NCBI GenBank assembly: GCA_002794785.1
Contig: NBBA01000001.1
Location: 124,001-188,000 of the forward strand
From: Coniferiporia sulphurascens
Taxonomy: Eukaryota; Basidiomycota; Agaricomycetes; Hymenochaetales; Hymenochaetaceae
Length of the DNA: 64,000 bases
Direction of reading: 5' to 3'
A program made the position numbers and the translations under genes. Below the pieces are notes generated by a model. That model ran no database searches. It was not told the DNA's origin and saw only the letters and a list, made by a program, of their open reading frames with translations. Position 1 is the first letter of the stretch; every line of letters starts with the position of its first letter. Positions 34,545 to 47,332 of this stretch are shown here, in pieces.

Positions 34545-37021
34545 ATGCCTAGCACACACTCCTTCTTCAGCACCTTCGTTCAACGGTCCTCCGGCGTCTA
34601 CGACTCTCTGGTCCATCGTCGCAAAAAGGAGCCCTCGGTGCCAGCACGCAAGGGCCTCAAGCCCCTCCGGCTCTGCCTCGAACTCGAGCGTCGTCAAAAG
34701 CAGACCGAGCTTCCGCGCGACATCATCCGGAAGGCCTCCGCACCTAGCGTCGTGTTCGGGCCGTATTCTCCCATCTCTCCTGACGGACCGACTACGATCT
34801 CTGTGTATTCGTCCACTGGCTCCTCGCAGCTTTCCCTCCCGCTTGCTTCGCCTTCTCCTTCATATGTCGACGGGAACCTGTCTGAGCAGCAACAGTTCTG
34901 TACGTTTGACGAGGAGGCCGACGCGGACGCCTCTTGGGACTTCAAATGTGCTGCTGGGAGCACCAACGTGGGATCGCAGAATGAGAACAAGATCGAAGGA
35001 GAGGAAGGCGACCAAGTGAACATTCTTTCTGACGTTGGGGACGACGTGCGCACTGTTATCGAGGCGCCCTTGGAGGTCTCAAAAGCCGCCAACTACGGTA
35101 TGCATGACGCTGGCGCCAAGGCTGATGAAACGAAACTGGAATGCAAGTACACGGATTCTTGGTGTAAGGACTCGGACACTAGAGATGTGGGGTGCGTCTC
35201 CGAAATGAAGGTATCTCCTTTAAATTATTCTAAAACTGGGCGGAACGAGTCTGTAGTAAGAAATATATCCTTATTTTGCGCCCTCATCCTCTGATCAAAC
35301 GTCCCCCCTTTCAGCCGAAGGATAACGCAGATGATGGTGTAGTGCATCTCCCTATCGATTCTACGCCTTTCCACTCCCCCTCCTCCATATCGACTCCCGC
35401 TTCTTCTACCATCATACCTGACTCCTCTATCTCTCACCCAGCCACTGGTGATATGTCTGAAATCGAGGCAGATGAATCGGAATTGGAGCCCAAGTCTCCG
35501 GAAGCGTGGTGGAAGGACACAAGCGTTTCCATATTCCCCTCCTTCGCTTCTTTATGCCCGGAGCTGCTCTACGAGTCTTCCGTCTCGGACATCATATCGC
35601 CTGCCTCCTCCGCCCATCATTCAACTGTCTATACCACACCTCCGGCCAAGGTCGAAAGTCCAAAGCTGCCGGAAGCCTGGTGGAAGGGCCCTGCGCTTCA
35701 AGACGAACAGGGTGTCTCCAAAGCCCGATCAAGAATTAATGCAAGTGATTCCAGTTATATGGCGACGAAGTGTCCGCAGATGCAAACCGGCTATCGGAAG
35801 TGCACTCGCAGCCCGGAACAGGAACATCTGCTCTCCGTAGGTCTCAAGAAATATCCAAAGAGGGACATTGCTGCCAGAGATGCGGGGCGCGTCTTCGCTG
35901 GGATAAGGATACTTCCTTCAGTAGAAGGTAAAGGTAATCAGGATGAGTTTAAGGTTCGTGTTATTCCTTTTCTTTGCGCACATACTGTTTTTAACTGGAC
36001 GCTCTCGTCGTAGTCTCTTTCGGAATTCAACATGAATGATAGCGCATCTCTGCCGCCGAGCACCGCTACGCACTTATTCTCCACCTCTAACAACTCTTCC
36101 AGCAAGTCTTCGCCATCTACACTGTGCACAACACCAGACACCCCGCTGGACACGCCTCCGGACACTCCCAATTTGTTCGGGATCTCTTGTACCTTCCTCG
36201 ATTCTGGCCTTGCAGAAGTGCCTGCCGAGCTCGCTTTCGGGATCATCGATCCCGTCAAAGTTGCGATGCTCGCAGATGAATTCCTGTATCCCATTTGCAC
36301 AACCGGGGACAATGCTCTAGTGTCTTGCACAGGCTCTATGGCTTCTAAAGTTCTGTCAGCCCGGACGTCTAATCATAGGAAAGCACCGACACCAAAGCCG
36401 ATAATGAAACCCGAGTTTCGCGACGTGTCAGCCTCCAAACCCCAGAAGGCAGTTCCGACCGTTACATTTGCACCCCAAACTACTGTGATTCAGGATAAAG
36501 GATGCGAAGACGTTCTGAAGTATTCCTTGATCTCATCTGACGTGCCAAGTTTGACTCTTAGGCGAAGACATGCGACTCTACGAAAACATAAGACTTCAGT
36601 TGAACGCTCTCCAAAACCGTGCTCGCAAGCACCAAAGCCTTCTTGTTCTGTTTCTACCTCTGCGACAGGTCCGAGGATATCGAGGAGGCCGCTAAGCGCG
36701 CTTCATCACACTTCCGTGATGAACGCTGCAGCTACGCTTGGTCTTCTTCCTCCTCGGGTCTCTTCTAGGATACGTAAGCACATACGCACATTCTCAAGAT
36801 CAGAGCAAGAAAACGTACTACCTCTGTCGGCAATGTCTGGTCTGCATGAGAAGAAACTGTCTCCTGCGAAGGGTAAACGTGCGTCAGATGTCTCGGCTGC
36901 GCTCCATGCAGCTCTCCACGGGCCGGCTGCAAGTCAAGAGTGTGCCCTAGCTTGCGATACTCGTCGGATAGTTCTTGCAGAGCAGTCTCTTGAAACTTCA
37001 AGCTCGCTCTACTGGCTCTAA
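34545..37021 (+). CDS. Hypothetical protein with EAWWKD motifs, copy B
   Basis: Paralogue of the gene at 9367 with the same three exons: 34545-35255, 35315-35953 and 36014-37021 (785 residues). Introns are GT-AG and phase 0. It starts MPSTHSFFSTFVQRSSGVYD. Exon 2 keeps SPEAWWKD, while the second motif has become LPEAWWKG. The C-terminal third is the better conserved part of exon 3 (RRPLSALHHTSVMNAA, SEQENVLPLSAMSGL, LETSSSLYWL). The frame is open throughout despite many substitutions and small in-frame indels against copy A, so the coding sequence appears to be under constraint. Function unknown. Confidence 0.75.
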
Positions 37022-37299
37022 TAGTCCAAGTCCTATGTTGTATATGCTTGCATACTCTGGTAATTCGCTTCGCTTCATGGCCCATGCTCTTTTCCTGCCA
37101 GCTTTATCTTTAAACCCAGTTATTCAATTCAAAAAAGTATATCTACGCGTGCTATGTCTTTTTCATCTTGCTTTTCTGACACTACAAGTTCAAGCCAGTA
37201 ACATCTACATTTGTGTGTTTATTATTATCTATCGGTGCCAATAAATCCAGCAGTCGTTTCTCTAAACAACGAGTACTCTGGTTTTCACCTTCCTGATGT

Positions 37300-37770
37300 G
37301 CAGTCTGCTTGGGTCGGTGAAGGGTTTGTGGTCCGGGTGCACTGCGCAGCCGTCCCGGGTGAGTTCGACCACTAGGGGTCTCTCGGGGTGTCAAGGAGGG
37401 GTGTGCCGGAGTTCTGGGAATGTTAGGGGGGTGGTCCGGAGGACCAGGGACGACAGGGAATGATGAGGGGAACGACAAGGAGCTCAGACGAAATACTCCG
37501 ACGCACGCAATTGATCAAAACTGGGGGAACGAAAGTTAATTATCAAAACAACCTGCTACCACTAAATACAACAGGCCTCATGGCTCCACAAGCGGGGGCA
37601 TGTTTCCGGGACGACTCCGGTGTGCTACATTACATACTCCGGACGTTCCGGAGTTCCGGGAATGTCAGGGAACAATGGGGGAACCAAGGGGAGCTCCGGC
37701 GCATATAGTCTGCAAACGAGCTTTGCTACACAGCGCAGCCGTGAGCTCTTCATCGGGCACGTGGTGGGGA
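37300..37770. repeat. Unit B-specific inserted block with CCGGAG-rich repeats
   Basis: Absent from unit A at the matching place (near 12,160). Two related stretches with GTTCCGGAGTTCCGGGAATG-like and CGGAGTTCTGGGAATGTTAG words lie at about 37,400-37,480 and 37,590-37,700. Possibly a small inserted element; borders are not clear. Confidence 0.35.
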
Positions 37771-38140
37771 TCATACAAAACCGTACACACTCTCGCCGAC
37801 CCGCTTAATTGCAGCGGGACAGGTGACACACACGAAGACTGTGGGTAAGACTTATTTCTGCCGTTTCGTTTCTAATTAGTGAGGTATTTTGTACATCTCG
37901 TTCGGTGATATGGTTAAAAGCTTCTGCGTGATTAAATATATGTTAGGTGGGATGGAGATGACCGCATACTAGCCAAGCTTTCCCGGAGTAATTTAGCGGT
38001 TGACTTGTACGAGGCCGAACTTCATTACCCACCATCCGCGATACAGCACATTCAAGTCTCCTCAGCGAGGACCTTTCATGACGCACTGCAGAGACATCTG
38101 TCACATCTGTCAGCAAAAAGGAAAGTAGCACAAGTTGAGG

Positions 38141-38904
38141 GTGACTGTCGAAATCCTGTGTTACATTGGTTCTGTGCTTGTCTCCACCGCAACGTACAGT
38201 ACGGGCTCGTAGAAAAGTTCATGCCCCAGGTCACTCTGCTGCGAAGGTCAGTCATCTTCACCGTGTTCGTCACTATTTTAATCAGAATTACCATCTTGTG
38301 GGTACGTCTGGACCTGTGATTGATGTGTCCTGATGATGATCAGGTTGAAGCCCTCCCTGTTGGTGATGTTCACTTGCAACCTTTTGTTCCATGATTGTGT
38401 ATTATTCAACGTCATACTGGACTCCAGATAAGAGCAAATCAGGATCATTGTGCTCTTATTCTACTCGAAATCACTTAGTGGCGACCTAGAAGAGCAATGG
38501 CACTTCAGTACACTTTTGGCGGATGTACAGGACCAGCTCACCATCTGATCATCTTTTTCTGATATCTTGTACGTTTGGTGACTCGAAGTTATGATTGAGA
38601 ATAATAGTCGATTACATGCAATAAACGCTGAGCTGTTTCTTTCATTGTGGACTACATGTTCATCAGGTCATCAGGTCGCATCCCTAGCGCCTTCTACGTA
38701 TGCCCAAACACAGTCATCAAATCAAACTCAATATAAATTTATTACAGGGGTACAGGAGGGGAAATCATTTTCGGTCTTACACCCTCCGTATGATAAGGCT
38801 GACCTTGGCGCGGACCCCTACCAGAGAAACTGTCAGCATCCCCCCCGACTTAGCCACACATTTCTTGTGCATCACATGCACCTCAGCTACAAAGCTATTT
38901 GATA
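38141..38904. other. Spacer and promoter region before DUF6533 copy 3
   Basis: No gene. The TATA position of the family has decayed to TATGATAAG near 38789-38797. Confidence 0.4.
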
Positions 38905-40541
38905 ATGCTGTCAAACCGGTCAAGTGTGCCTGGTATTGATCCTGGCAAGGTTCCGCCCTTGCTCTCCGACGCTGTGGAAATTACCTATGTTTACGTCGCA
39001 ATTGCCACCGTTATCTGTTATGATACCAGTTGAGCCTCAAAATGAAGTCGCTGGAAGCTTAGCTGACTGTTTCCCTCAGTCACTACTCTTGATAAAGAGG
39101 CACGTCTGTTTCTGATGTCTGCTCGCCTCTCCATCAACATTCGTTTTTTTATGAGTTAGGTCAAATACTTTTGGGTAATTCTCTTATTACTGTTAAGCTC
39201 AGCTATTGACTTGGTATTAAAAACGGCAACAGAGTTCACCCTGCAAGACTGCCAGCATAGTCTATTTTCTCATAAGCAAATACCGTATCTGTCGCAATCG
39301 GCCGGTTAAACGCACACCGTTCTTTTAAAGAATCGATACGTGGGAATTTTCGCTGCAACTGCGAATATAACGGGTGAGTTTGCTTCGCCAGAACGCTTAC
39401 ATATAAATTATAATTATTGTTACGGTATCAGCCGCTTCCTACCACACAAATTCGAATTCGTAAGCGCGCCACATAATTGATTTTGAGTCGCTGTCTTGAG
39501 TGCTCTGCAATATTCTAGGTGTAAGGTGCTTAGCTTTACGTTGCGGTCTGACTCGACTGACGTAGTTGCAGGCAATGCTTCCGTTTGGGGATCGAATGTA
39601 GGAGGTGAGTACCTAGTCCTATCACTCTTAATGAGGGAAAATTGACTATCCCGAATTTAGCTTGGACGAATATTGTTCTAATAGACTGTATGAATGCTCC
39701 GCCTTGTTTCTCTCGCGTATTCACCACTGTGCTAATTTCAGATACTCTCTTGATGAGGGTCCTTGCGTTGTGGCATGACGGTATGTGTCCTTCCCTCGAT
39801 TTCGTTATAGGAATATCCTGGTCACATCTGAGTTTTCTGAAGCGAAGATGTTGGCTGTGTGCCTCAAAGCTTTGTTTTCTGTGGAGTCCATCTTCATGCT
39901 AGGAATACTAATTAAAGCCGTTATAGTGGAGAAAGGTACGCGATGCCTCTACCCGATAGTTGGTAAAGATCTCATTAGCAGCGGACCAGTGTCCATTGGA
40001 GGCGCAGAAGGATTTACGTTCTGTGGTAATGTAAATGGTGTTCCACCTTTACTCGACACTCTTTATTGGTCCGTACAAAAAGCTACGAAACGACGGCGTG
40101 CTCACATCATTCCAGGACAGCCCCACTTGCATTTGAAATTACCTTGGCCGTCTTAGCTCTCTCCAAAGCAGCCAATTTCTGGCGAGAGTCGGCCGGGTTC
40201 AATGGTGCCAGCCTTGTTAGAGTGCTCGTCCAAGATCAAGCCCTCTATTTTGTCACGTTATTATCTTTATTTTCTTCTGTTTTGGTTGTTTTGATTTAAT
40301 CGTGTTCTTCAGGGTGATGATTTGTAGTGTATCTCACATTTCATTCTTCTGGGTGGACCAGGAGGAGTCCCCTAACGCTGCGTTCAATATCATGCAGGTG
40401 ATCTTATCGTCTGTCACCTTTCCCTGCATAATAGGATGCCGGCTATTGGTCCATCTGAATGAGGCCGCCGAAAGGGGAGGAAATGGAGGCACGAGCTACA
40501 GGGGTCAGAGTCGGAGTATTAGCGACATACAGTTCGCGTAG
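38905..40541 (+). CDS. DUF6533-type membrane protein, copy 3, odd splice sites
   Basis: Same family and exon plan as copies 1 and 2. The 124-nt first exon (38905-39028) starts MLSNRSSVPGIDPG. The micro-exons (ITTLDKE, VKYFW), NRYVGIFAATANIT, VLALWHD, IGGAEGFTFC and the C-terminal exon from about 40315 (RLLVHLNEAAERGGNGG) are all present in frame. Two donors are unusual. Exon 2 ends before GCACGT (GC donor), and the exon encoding SPCKTASIVYFL ends before ATAAGC, a non-standard AT donor. If the latter is not spliced, the protein would be truncated in the DUF6533 region. Confidence 0.65.
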
Positions 40542-41435
40542 ATTCCCATGTCGGCCTTAAGTCGTGTTCCTCAGTACTAGCTTCCTTGTGGCTTAGTGCA
40601 CCGCGTGCGTGGCGTAGGTCGCATCGTAGGTATTAGTTGAACTATTAGTTGTTGAGTTTCATTTATGTGATAATAGCAGTATCGAGTTCTCTTGTACACC
40701 GACGATTCTAAGCGTGAGGGATATGCGCGATGTGGTGCGGGCTTATACCTTGGCTCGTACAGGTGTATCCGTCGCCCGTAGCGTTCACGTCATCGACTTA
40801 GACACCAATTGTATCGGAAAAGAAGAGAAAAATAAACGAAGCGAGTAAATGGAGGTCCAAGCCTGCAAGGTTTCTCGCAGGAGGCTGTGTGGGTAAATAC
40901 ACGGGTGCGTGTACCCGCCGTGAGTGATGACTGCGGACTTACCGTGCATAGTTCCCGCGCTGCCTTACTTTAGTGAGCCCGAGGAAGTTGTAACTGCATC
41001 GTACTGTAAATAAACCTTCTCTGGATTGGCGATTTTTAGGGCACGAGACGGGCATCTGGCCGTGAAAGCAACTCCGGTGTACTCTCGCCGCAGATAAAGA
41101 GAGGACAATAAGGTGCGTGGACTGTTTATTAAAACTAAGGATGACACCAAGTGTTCTGAGAGTAGCAGAGCTCAGCCAGAACTCCAGTTCGCAGTGAAAT
41201 ATGTAAAATATGAGGGAGCGGAGTTCGTGCTAGGGTGTGAAAGAACTTGAGCTAAAGAAATGAGAAGAAAAATATACTATTCTATCTCGGAAATTGCCGA
41301 ATCAAATTGTTGCCGGTCTACTTGTATTTTCTGGTTGACCGGAACTTGAAGCAATAAGACGACGGCTGCAAGCTGCAAGCATGTCCACCATTCCTTTCGC
41401 CGACGGTTGCGGTTTACACAACGACGACGGCGGCC
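40542..41435. other. Spacer between DUF6533 copy 3 and the ABC transporter
   Basis: I see no gene. The last 200 bp should hold the ABC transporter promoter; no clear TATA box stands out. Confidence 0.35.
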
Positions 41436-44400
41436 ATGTTTACTGTCTGCCCATCGTCGTCCGTGGGCCTTTTCGACTGGGCGAACCCCTGCGTCCGTGC
41501 TTCCTGGGCAGCCTTCGTCCCCGCTGGTCTCGTGCTCGTCTTTCTCTCGCTTTACATCCCCCTTCCTGCTTTCCTTCGTCCCCTTTCTCTGCACTTCCGC
41601 CCGCTCCTCACATTACGCGAAGCTGAGGCACTAGATACGGACGAGAAGACTCCTCCCGTTCCCGAGAGACCGCGGGCAGAATCTGCGTCCGGTGACGCGG
41701 ACCGCGTTCCAGTCTGGCTTACGTTCGTTCTCATTGCTGTCGCACTCCTCGAAACATGTGCATGGTTCTTCGTAGGAATGTATCCGCTGTTTACGGACCG
41801 TGAAGACGTCAACCTTGCGGACTCGCTGCGGGCCATCGCTATTGCGTTTACTTGGTTCTACGCAGCGTTCGTCCCCCTCGTTTATCCGTCCGCGACGCTC
41901 GCCCGTAGCCTGTTTACTCTCTATCTAATTCATTTTATTGGTGGTGCTCTCCTCCTGGGCGGTGTTCTATTCGATGCACACGTCAGTAGTGCCTTTTCCC
42001 CATACAATTACGCGTTCGTCGGCTACGCTCTTAACCTCGGAACTGCGACATTTTTACTGCTCGTCCAACTTGGAAGACCCCTCGCACTCCCGAGTTCTGC
42101 GGTAGAAAAAGATGAGATCGGAAAGAGAATAAGCCCAGAAGATTACACGACTCTATGGGGCTGGATGAGCCTCAGCTGGATCGTTCCTCTTATTAGGCGT
42201 GGGACGTACAATGTACTAAACGAGGATGACGTTTGGGCATTGAGCGTTACAATGCGTACACGTCCTGTCTTCCGCAAATTTGCGGCACTTCAAGAGAGCT
42301 CTCTAACACGGCGCATCTGGCTTGCCAACTCACTCGATATCATGTGCGTGTCTTCTGCTTTGCACTTTGCGTTGTTAATTGATACTAATCTTTCGGATCG
42401 CGCAGACTTGATTTCGCATTCACGATCCCTTCAGTCTTACTTACTTTCTTGGGACCGTATTTCCTCAAGTTGGTCCATTCCATTCCAGGCTCTCTGGAAG
42501 CATTAACTAAGGACTTGGTCATATAGACGAATCATCGATGCTATCGACAGTGGCGAGCCTGCTGCTCACGAGCGTGCATATCTCTTCGCGGCGCTAATGC
42601 TTACTGCGCAAATAGCCAGGGCTGAAGTAGAGATACAGCATCTGTGGTTCGGCCGTCGCGTGTTGATACGCATCCGGGGCGAACTTATGGCAGCCATATA
42701 CGACAAAGCTTTAAAGAGGCGAGACTTTTCAGGCATCGTTACGGCAAGGGATGTAGGGAAGAAAGGGGGTCGGGAAAGAGTCGATCCGAAGTCTGGCGCG
42801 GACATCGGCAAGATCGTCAACCTCATGTCGGCCGATGCAAACCGCGTACCTACTTGCATATATTTTCCTGTCGCCCGTTTCGCTTCTCACAGTGCCTAAC
42901 AGATCGCGACGGTTGTCCAAAGCCTGTATTGTATCTATGGAGCGTCTTTCGGTGTGTTGTTGCCCACCTCAGGTGTTTCCAATTGTTTGTTGCTGAAGGA
43001 TTTACCCATGCAGAGGTAATCATTGCCTGCGCGTTTCTCTATCAGCTGCTTGGCTGGAGTGCATTCGCAGGTTTCTTCATATTGCTGCTTGGGTCACCTC
43101 TCAACTCGCTTATTGCCCGTCGCTCGATTCGCATACAAAGAGGTATTCTTGCCGCGCGCGATAAGCGTATGAGCGTGCTGAACGAGCTTATTGGATCTGT
43201 ATGTGCCCTCTTATTACTTTTTTCCGGAGAATGTGAGATCAGAGCTAAACAAGTGGGCTTCCGCAGATCAAATTCATCAAATTCTTCGCCTGGGAAGAAC
43301 GATGGATAGCACGCACACTCGAAGCACGCGCCAAGGAACTGTCATGGCTCGTAAAGAGTCGTTTCAATTCGGTGGTGCTCCAGGCGCTCTGGACGACTAT
43401 ACCTATTCTCGTCTCAACCCTAACGTTCCTTACGTACGTCGCTGGGGGAGGGGAGTTGACTGTAGGTACTGCATTTACGGTATGTTAGCTCGTTTCTGGA
43501 TAGATGGAAGTCGAATACTGATCCGGAACTTTCAGACCATCGCATTGTTCAACATGATTCGTGTCCCGCTGAATAATATTCCAAGCTGGATAGTCCAACT
43601 ATTGCAGGTAACATCCCCTGTGCGATTCTGCCTCTTCATTGTATGACTAACTCCAGAGGACCTTGCCTGCAGACCCGCATCGCGCTCCAGCGTATCGAGA
43701 CATTCCTTGCAGAAGAGGAAGTGGATGAACAGGTATCGACCATCAAGCGTGAATGTGCAGGTCCACGGAGTAGAGCTTCAACAGAAGAAGGGTTCGGATT
43801 ACGAAATGCTTCGTTCAAGTGGAACGCCGTCGAAGAAAAGGGGAAGAGCAAAGCAGATGACAATATAAATGTAATAGTCAAAGGAAACGATACGAAAGCT
43901 AGCTTCGACGTCAAAGCGGCGCTTGCCGAAACATTCGAAGCATTTAACGTCGCCGCTGTAGAGACAGATCGCCAGTTCGAGCTAAGTGACATCTCTGTCG
44001 TGTTTCCCGAGGGCAAACTCTCTGTTATCACTGGGCCTACGGCCAGCGGGAAAACAGCCCTGCTCGTGAGCACCTTATCCTGAGCTCTCAGGTCAAATTC
44101 GTATTCAACTACTCTTCCGCAGCTTGCTCTGCTCGGTGAGATGACGCTAATCCCTGGCAGAGGCATAATTCTTATGTGCAAGGACTGGTCACGAGTCGAT
44201 GAACATGGCTACACGCACACTCTTTCGTACGCTGCGCAGACACCGTGGTTACAACACCAGTCGATCCGCGAAAACATTCTTTTCGGGGATGTTTACGATG
44301 AAGAACGTTACGCAGCCGTCGTCGATGCATGCGCGCTTCGCCCGGACCTCGATATTTTTGAGGATGGGGATGAGACTGAAATTGGGGCGCGCGGTGTAAG

Positions 44401-47332
44401 TCTGAGCGGTGGTCAAAAGGCACGGGTTGCCCTAGCGCGTGCTGTGTACTCTAGGAGTAAATATGTGCTGCTGGATGACCCACTGAGCGCCGTCGTAGGT
44501 CCTATCGTCTCCCTTTAATTTTGCGGGACTGATAACTTTCTACACTGTAGGACAGCCACACGTCTCGTTTCTTATACGAACATATATTCCTCGGGCCATT
44601 GATGAAGAACCGCACTGTAGTGAGTAACTATCACGTTAATGAAGCCCTATGACGCACTTGCTAATTGACTGCAGATTCTGGTGACGCATCATATTGAGCT
44701 CGTTCTTCCGGGTACGCATTATCTCGTACGTATGCTTGACGGGCGCATCGACTTGCAAGGCGCAGTCAAAGGACTGCGTGAACGCGGTGTTCTCGAAAGT
44801 ATCATGCTTGATAGTACGCTCGAGGGGTACGAAGAGAAGCTGAAGGAGGGAGATGAGGAGGCCTCAGTGGTTGATAAGGTGGCTATGGTACCTGGAGATG
44901 CAGACATCTCTACTGGTATTGAGGGTCAGGGTGCGGAAGGTGCTACACTTGCAAAAGACACGAAGAAGCCGAGAAAGCTCATCAAGAACGAAGAGCGTGA
45001 AGTGGGAAGCGTTAAATGGTCCATATACAAGACATACTTGAGGGCGTCGTAAGTTTGGCCTACTGGTTCCGGTGTGTGGGAGACGTTGCTGATTACTCGT
45101 GCAGATCGTATTGGATATGGGCGATCCTGATCCTCTTGATCACTTTTATTCAACTATTGGACTTCGCTGAGAAATTTTGGATTAAAGTAAGTTACAGAGT
45201 CGTCCGCGTTATGAGACGTAGAAGTGATTTAAAGTTTATCTGACAGGTCTGGAGTGAAGCGTACGGGACGCCTCCACGGCGCCGTTAACACATATCTTCA
45301 CGTCTATTGTAGCCATCGAACAGCAAGCATTATTTCCGGATGCTACGTTGCCAGGTCAGTTCACGCATATCTATCAAGAGTTTGGTACGGCAGGTTTTGC
45401 AGGTTACCTACCATCTGCGCACGAGAAAACGCTCTTCTACGTCGGCATTTACGCACTTATCGGATTCTCGGTCGTGCTCGTTAGTATTATAAGCGTCGTG
45501 ATGCAGTATACAAGCGCATTACGGGCATCGCGTGTGCTGTTTGAGCAACTGCTTGTCACGGTTGTTCGCGCGACGATGCGCTGGCACGATATCACCCCCG
45601 CGGGACGCATGCTCAATCGATTCAGCAAGGACATCGAGACCATCGACTCGACCCTTGCAAATTCTCTACAAGCTGTCAGTTCATCCTTCGCCAGCTTTTT
45701 TTCGTCCATTATTGTCGTTGTTGGTGTCTTCCCATCATTTTTAATTCCCGCAACAGTCATTGGCTATTTCTATTACGTTCTTGCCATCGGTTATCTAAAT
45801 ACTGGGCGCGACCTGCGTCGCATGGAGTCAACATCTCGCTCACCGATCTTTTCCGGATTTAGCGAACTCCTCGAAGGTATCGTTACGGTACGTGCGTTCT
45901 CCGCCGAACCACGCTTCATGAACAGCTTGTATGGAAAAGCAGACCTCACGCTTCAAATGACGTATACCTTTTGGATGGCTAGTCGTTGTCTCCTTCTACG
46001 CTTCGATTGTCTGGGTGCGCTCGCGGTCTTCACTACGATCCTCTTTGCACTCTCAGTCGATGCGTCATCATCCAAGGGATGGGCTGGTTGGGCTGCGTTG
46101 TGCATAACTAGCGCGATGGCATTCACTACAAACAGTTATCGGGCATGCCTCAATTGGACACAGCTTGAGCTAGACCTTAACTCCGTGGAACGTGTTGTCG
46201 AGTACCTCGATCTTCCGCAAGAGCCGTCCGCAGCCTCTGGGAACTCGCGTCTACCTGCACACTGGCCGTCAAGTACAAGACCTAACTCAGATAACCTCTT
46301 GGAAGTTAGGGACCTCGAAATGCACTACGCGCCGGACTTGCCTGCAGTGTTGCACTCTGTCTCCTTTTCATTGAAGGCGCGTGAGCGTATCGGGCTTCTT
46401 GGCAGGACAGGCAGTGGGAAGAGTACGCTTGCGATGAGCATCCTGCGCTTCGTTGATCCAACCAAAGGCCAAATTCTCATCGACGGCATCGACATTACCA
46501 GTATCGGGGTGCACGACCTCCGTGCACGCCTTACGTTTATCCCGCAGGATGCAGCACTCTTTTCTGGATCACTGCGCGACAATCTCGATCCATTCGGTGA
46601 ATATGGTGACGCTTTATGCATCGACGCCCTTCGTCGTGTGCACATAATTGGCGAAGCCGAGTATATGACACAGCATCCACTGCGTACTCCGTTCGACCCC
46701 GCAATCCGTGAAGGGACGGATGCTGCGGGTGCGGAAGCGTTCTCAGCGAGGCTATCAAGGTCTATGGCTGGGTCACATCCGGGCTCGCCATCCCGCCTGC
46801 CATCTGAAACTACCACGGTAGCAGACAACGACTCCAGCCCGGGGAAGGGTCCGACGAGAATCACCCTCGACACAGAAGTAAGCGCAGGCGGACTCAATTT
46901 CAGTGCGGGTCAGAGACAGTTGATTGCAATGGCACGGGCATTGTTGCGCCAGAGCGCCGTGATTGTGCTCGACGAGGCAACAAGTAGCATTGACTTCGCG
47001 ACGGACGCAAAGATTCAAAAGGCAATTCGTGAGGAATTTAGTAACTCATTATTGCTGACCAGTGAGTCTACTTCCGAACCCTTCGAAACCTACCGCGATA
47101 CTAACTCCACGTGTGCGTACGACTAGTTGCCCACCGTCTACGCACGGTGATCGATTACGACAGACTGATAGTGCTTGATTCCGGATGCATTGCTGAGTTT
47201 GACACGCCTTACAACCTCCTCCAGCGCGAGCGCGGTGTCTTCCGTGAGATGTGTCTCAAGAGCGGGAACTTCGCTGAGCTCGAGGGGATTGCGCGAGCGA
47301 AGGCGGAGCAGGATGCAGCAAAGTCAAATTGA
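41436..47332 (+). CDS. ABC transporter, ABCC (MRP) subfamily
   Basis: Full-size ABCC exporter, about 1,700 residues, for conjugates or xenobiotics at the vacuolar or plasma membrane. About 15 exons: 41436-42343, 42406-42468, 42527-42845, 42903-42951, 43014-43198, 43267-43479, 43536-43607, 43673-44065, 44123-44494, 44551-44619, 44675-45048, 45105-45186, 45247 to 47061, 47127-47332. An N-terminal TMD0-like hydrophobic region precedes TMD1 (HLWFGRR, AAIYDKALKRRDF, NLMSADANR). NBD1 has Walker A GPTASGKTAL split by an intron, signature LSGGQKAR and Walker B YVLLDDPLSAVD, with the Asp usual for MRP NBD1. NBD2 has GRTGSGKST, FSAGQRQL and IVLDEATSSID. Near 45,275 VWSEAYGTPP must change frame by one base to join THIFTSIVAIEQQALFPDA; the alternative is an implausible 29-nt intron (45284-45312). 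Confidence 0.85.

Larger units (their letters stand above)
32740..38140. repeat. Segmental duplication unit B
   Basis: Collinear with unit A (about 6,740-12,545). It retains the non-coding left part, the remnant exon (33520), the three-exon gene and the right part. The left region is shorter than in A through several deletions. The right part has an extra G-rich block at about 37,300-37,770. Confidence 0.8.
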
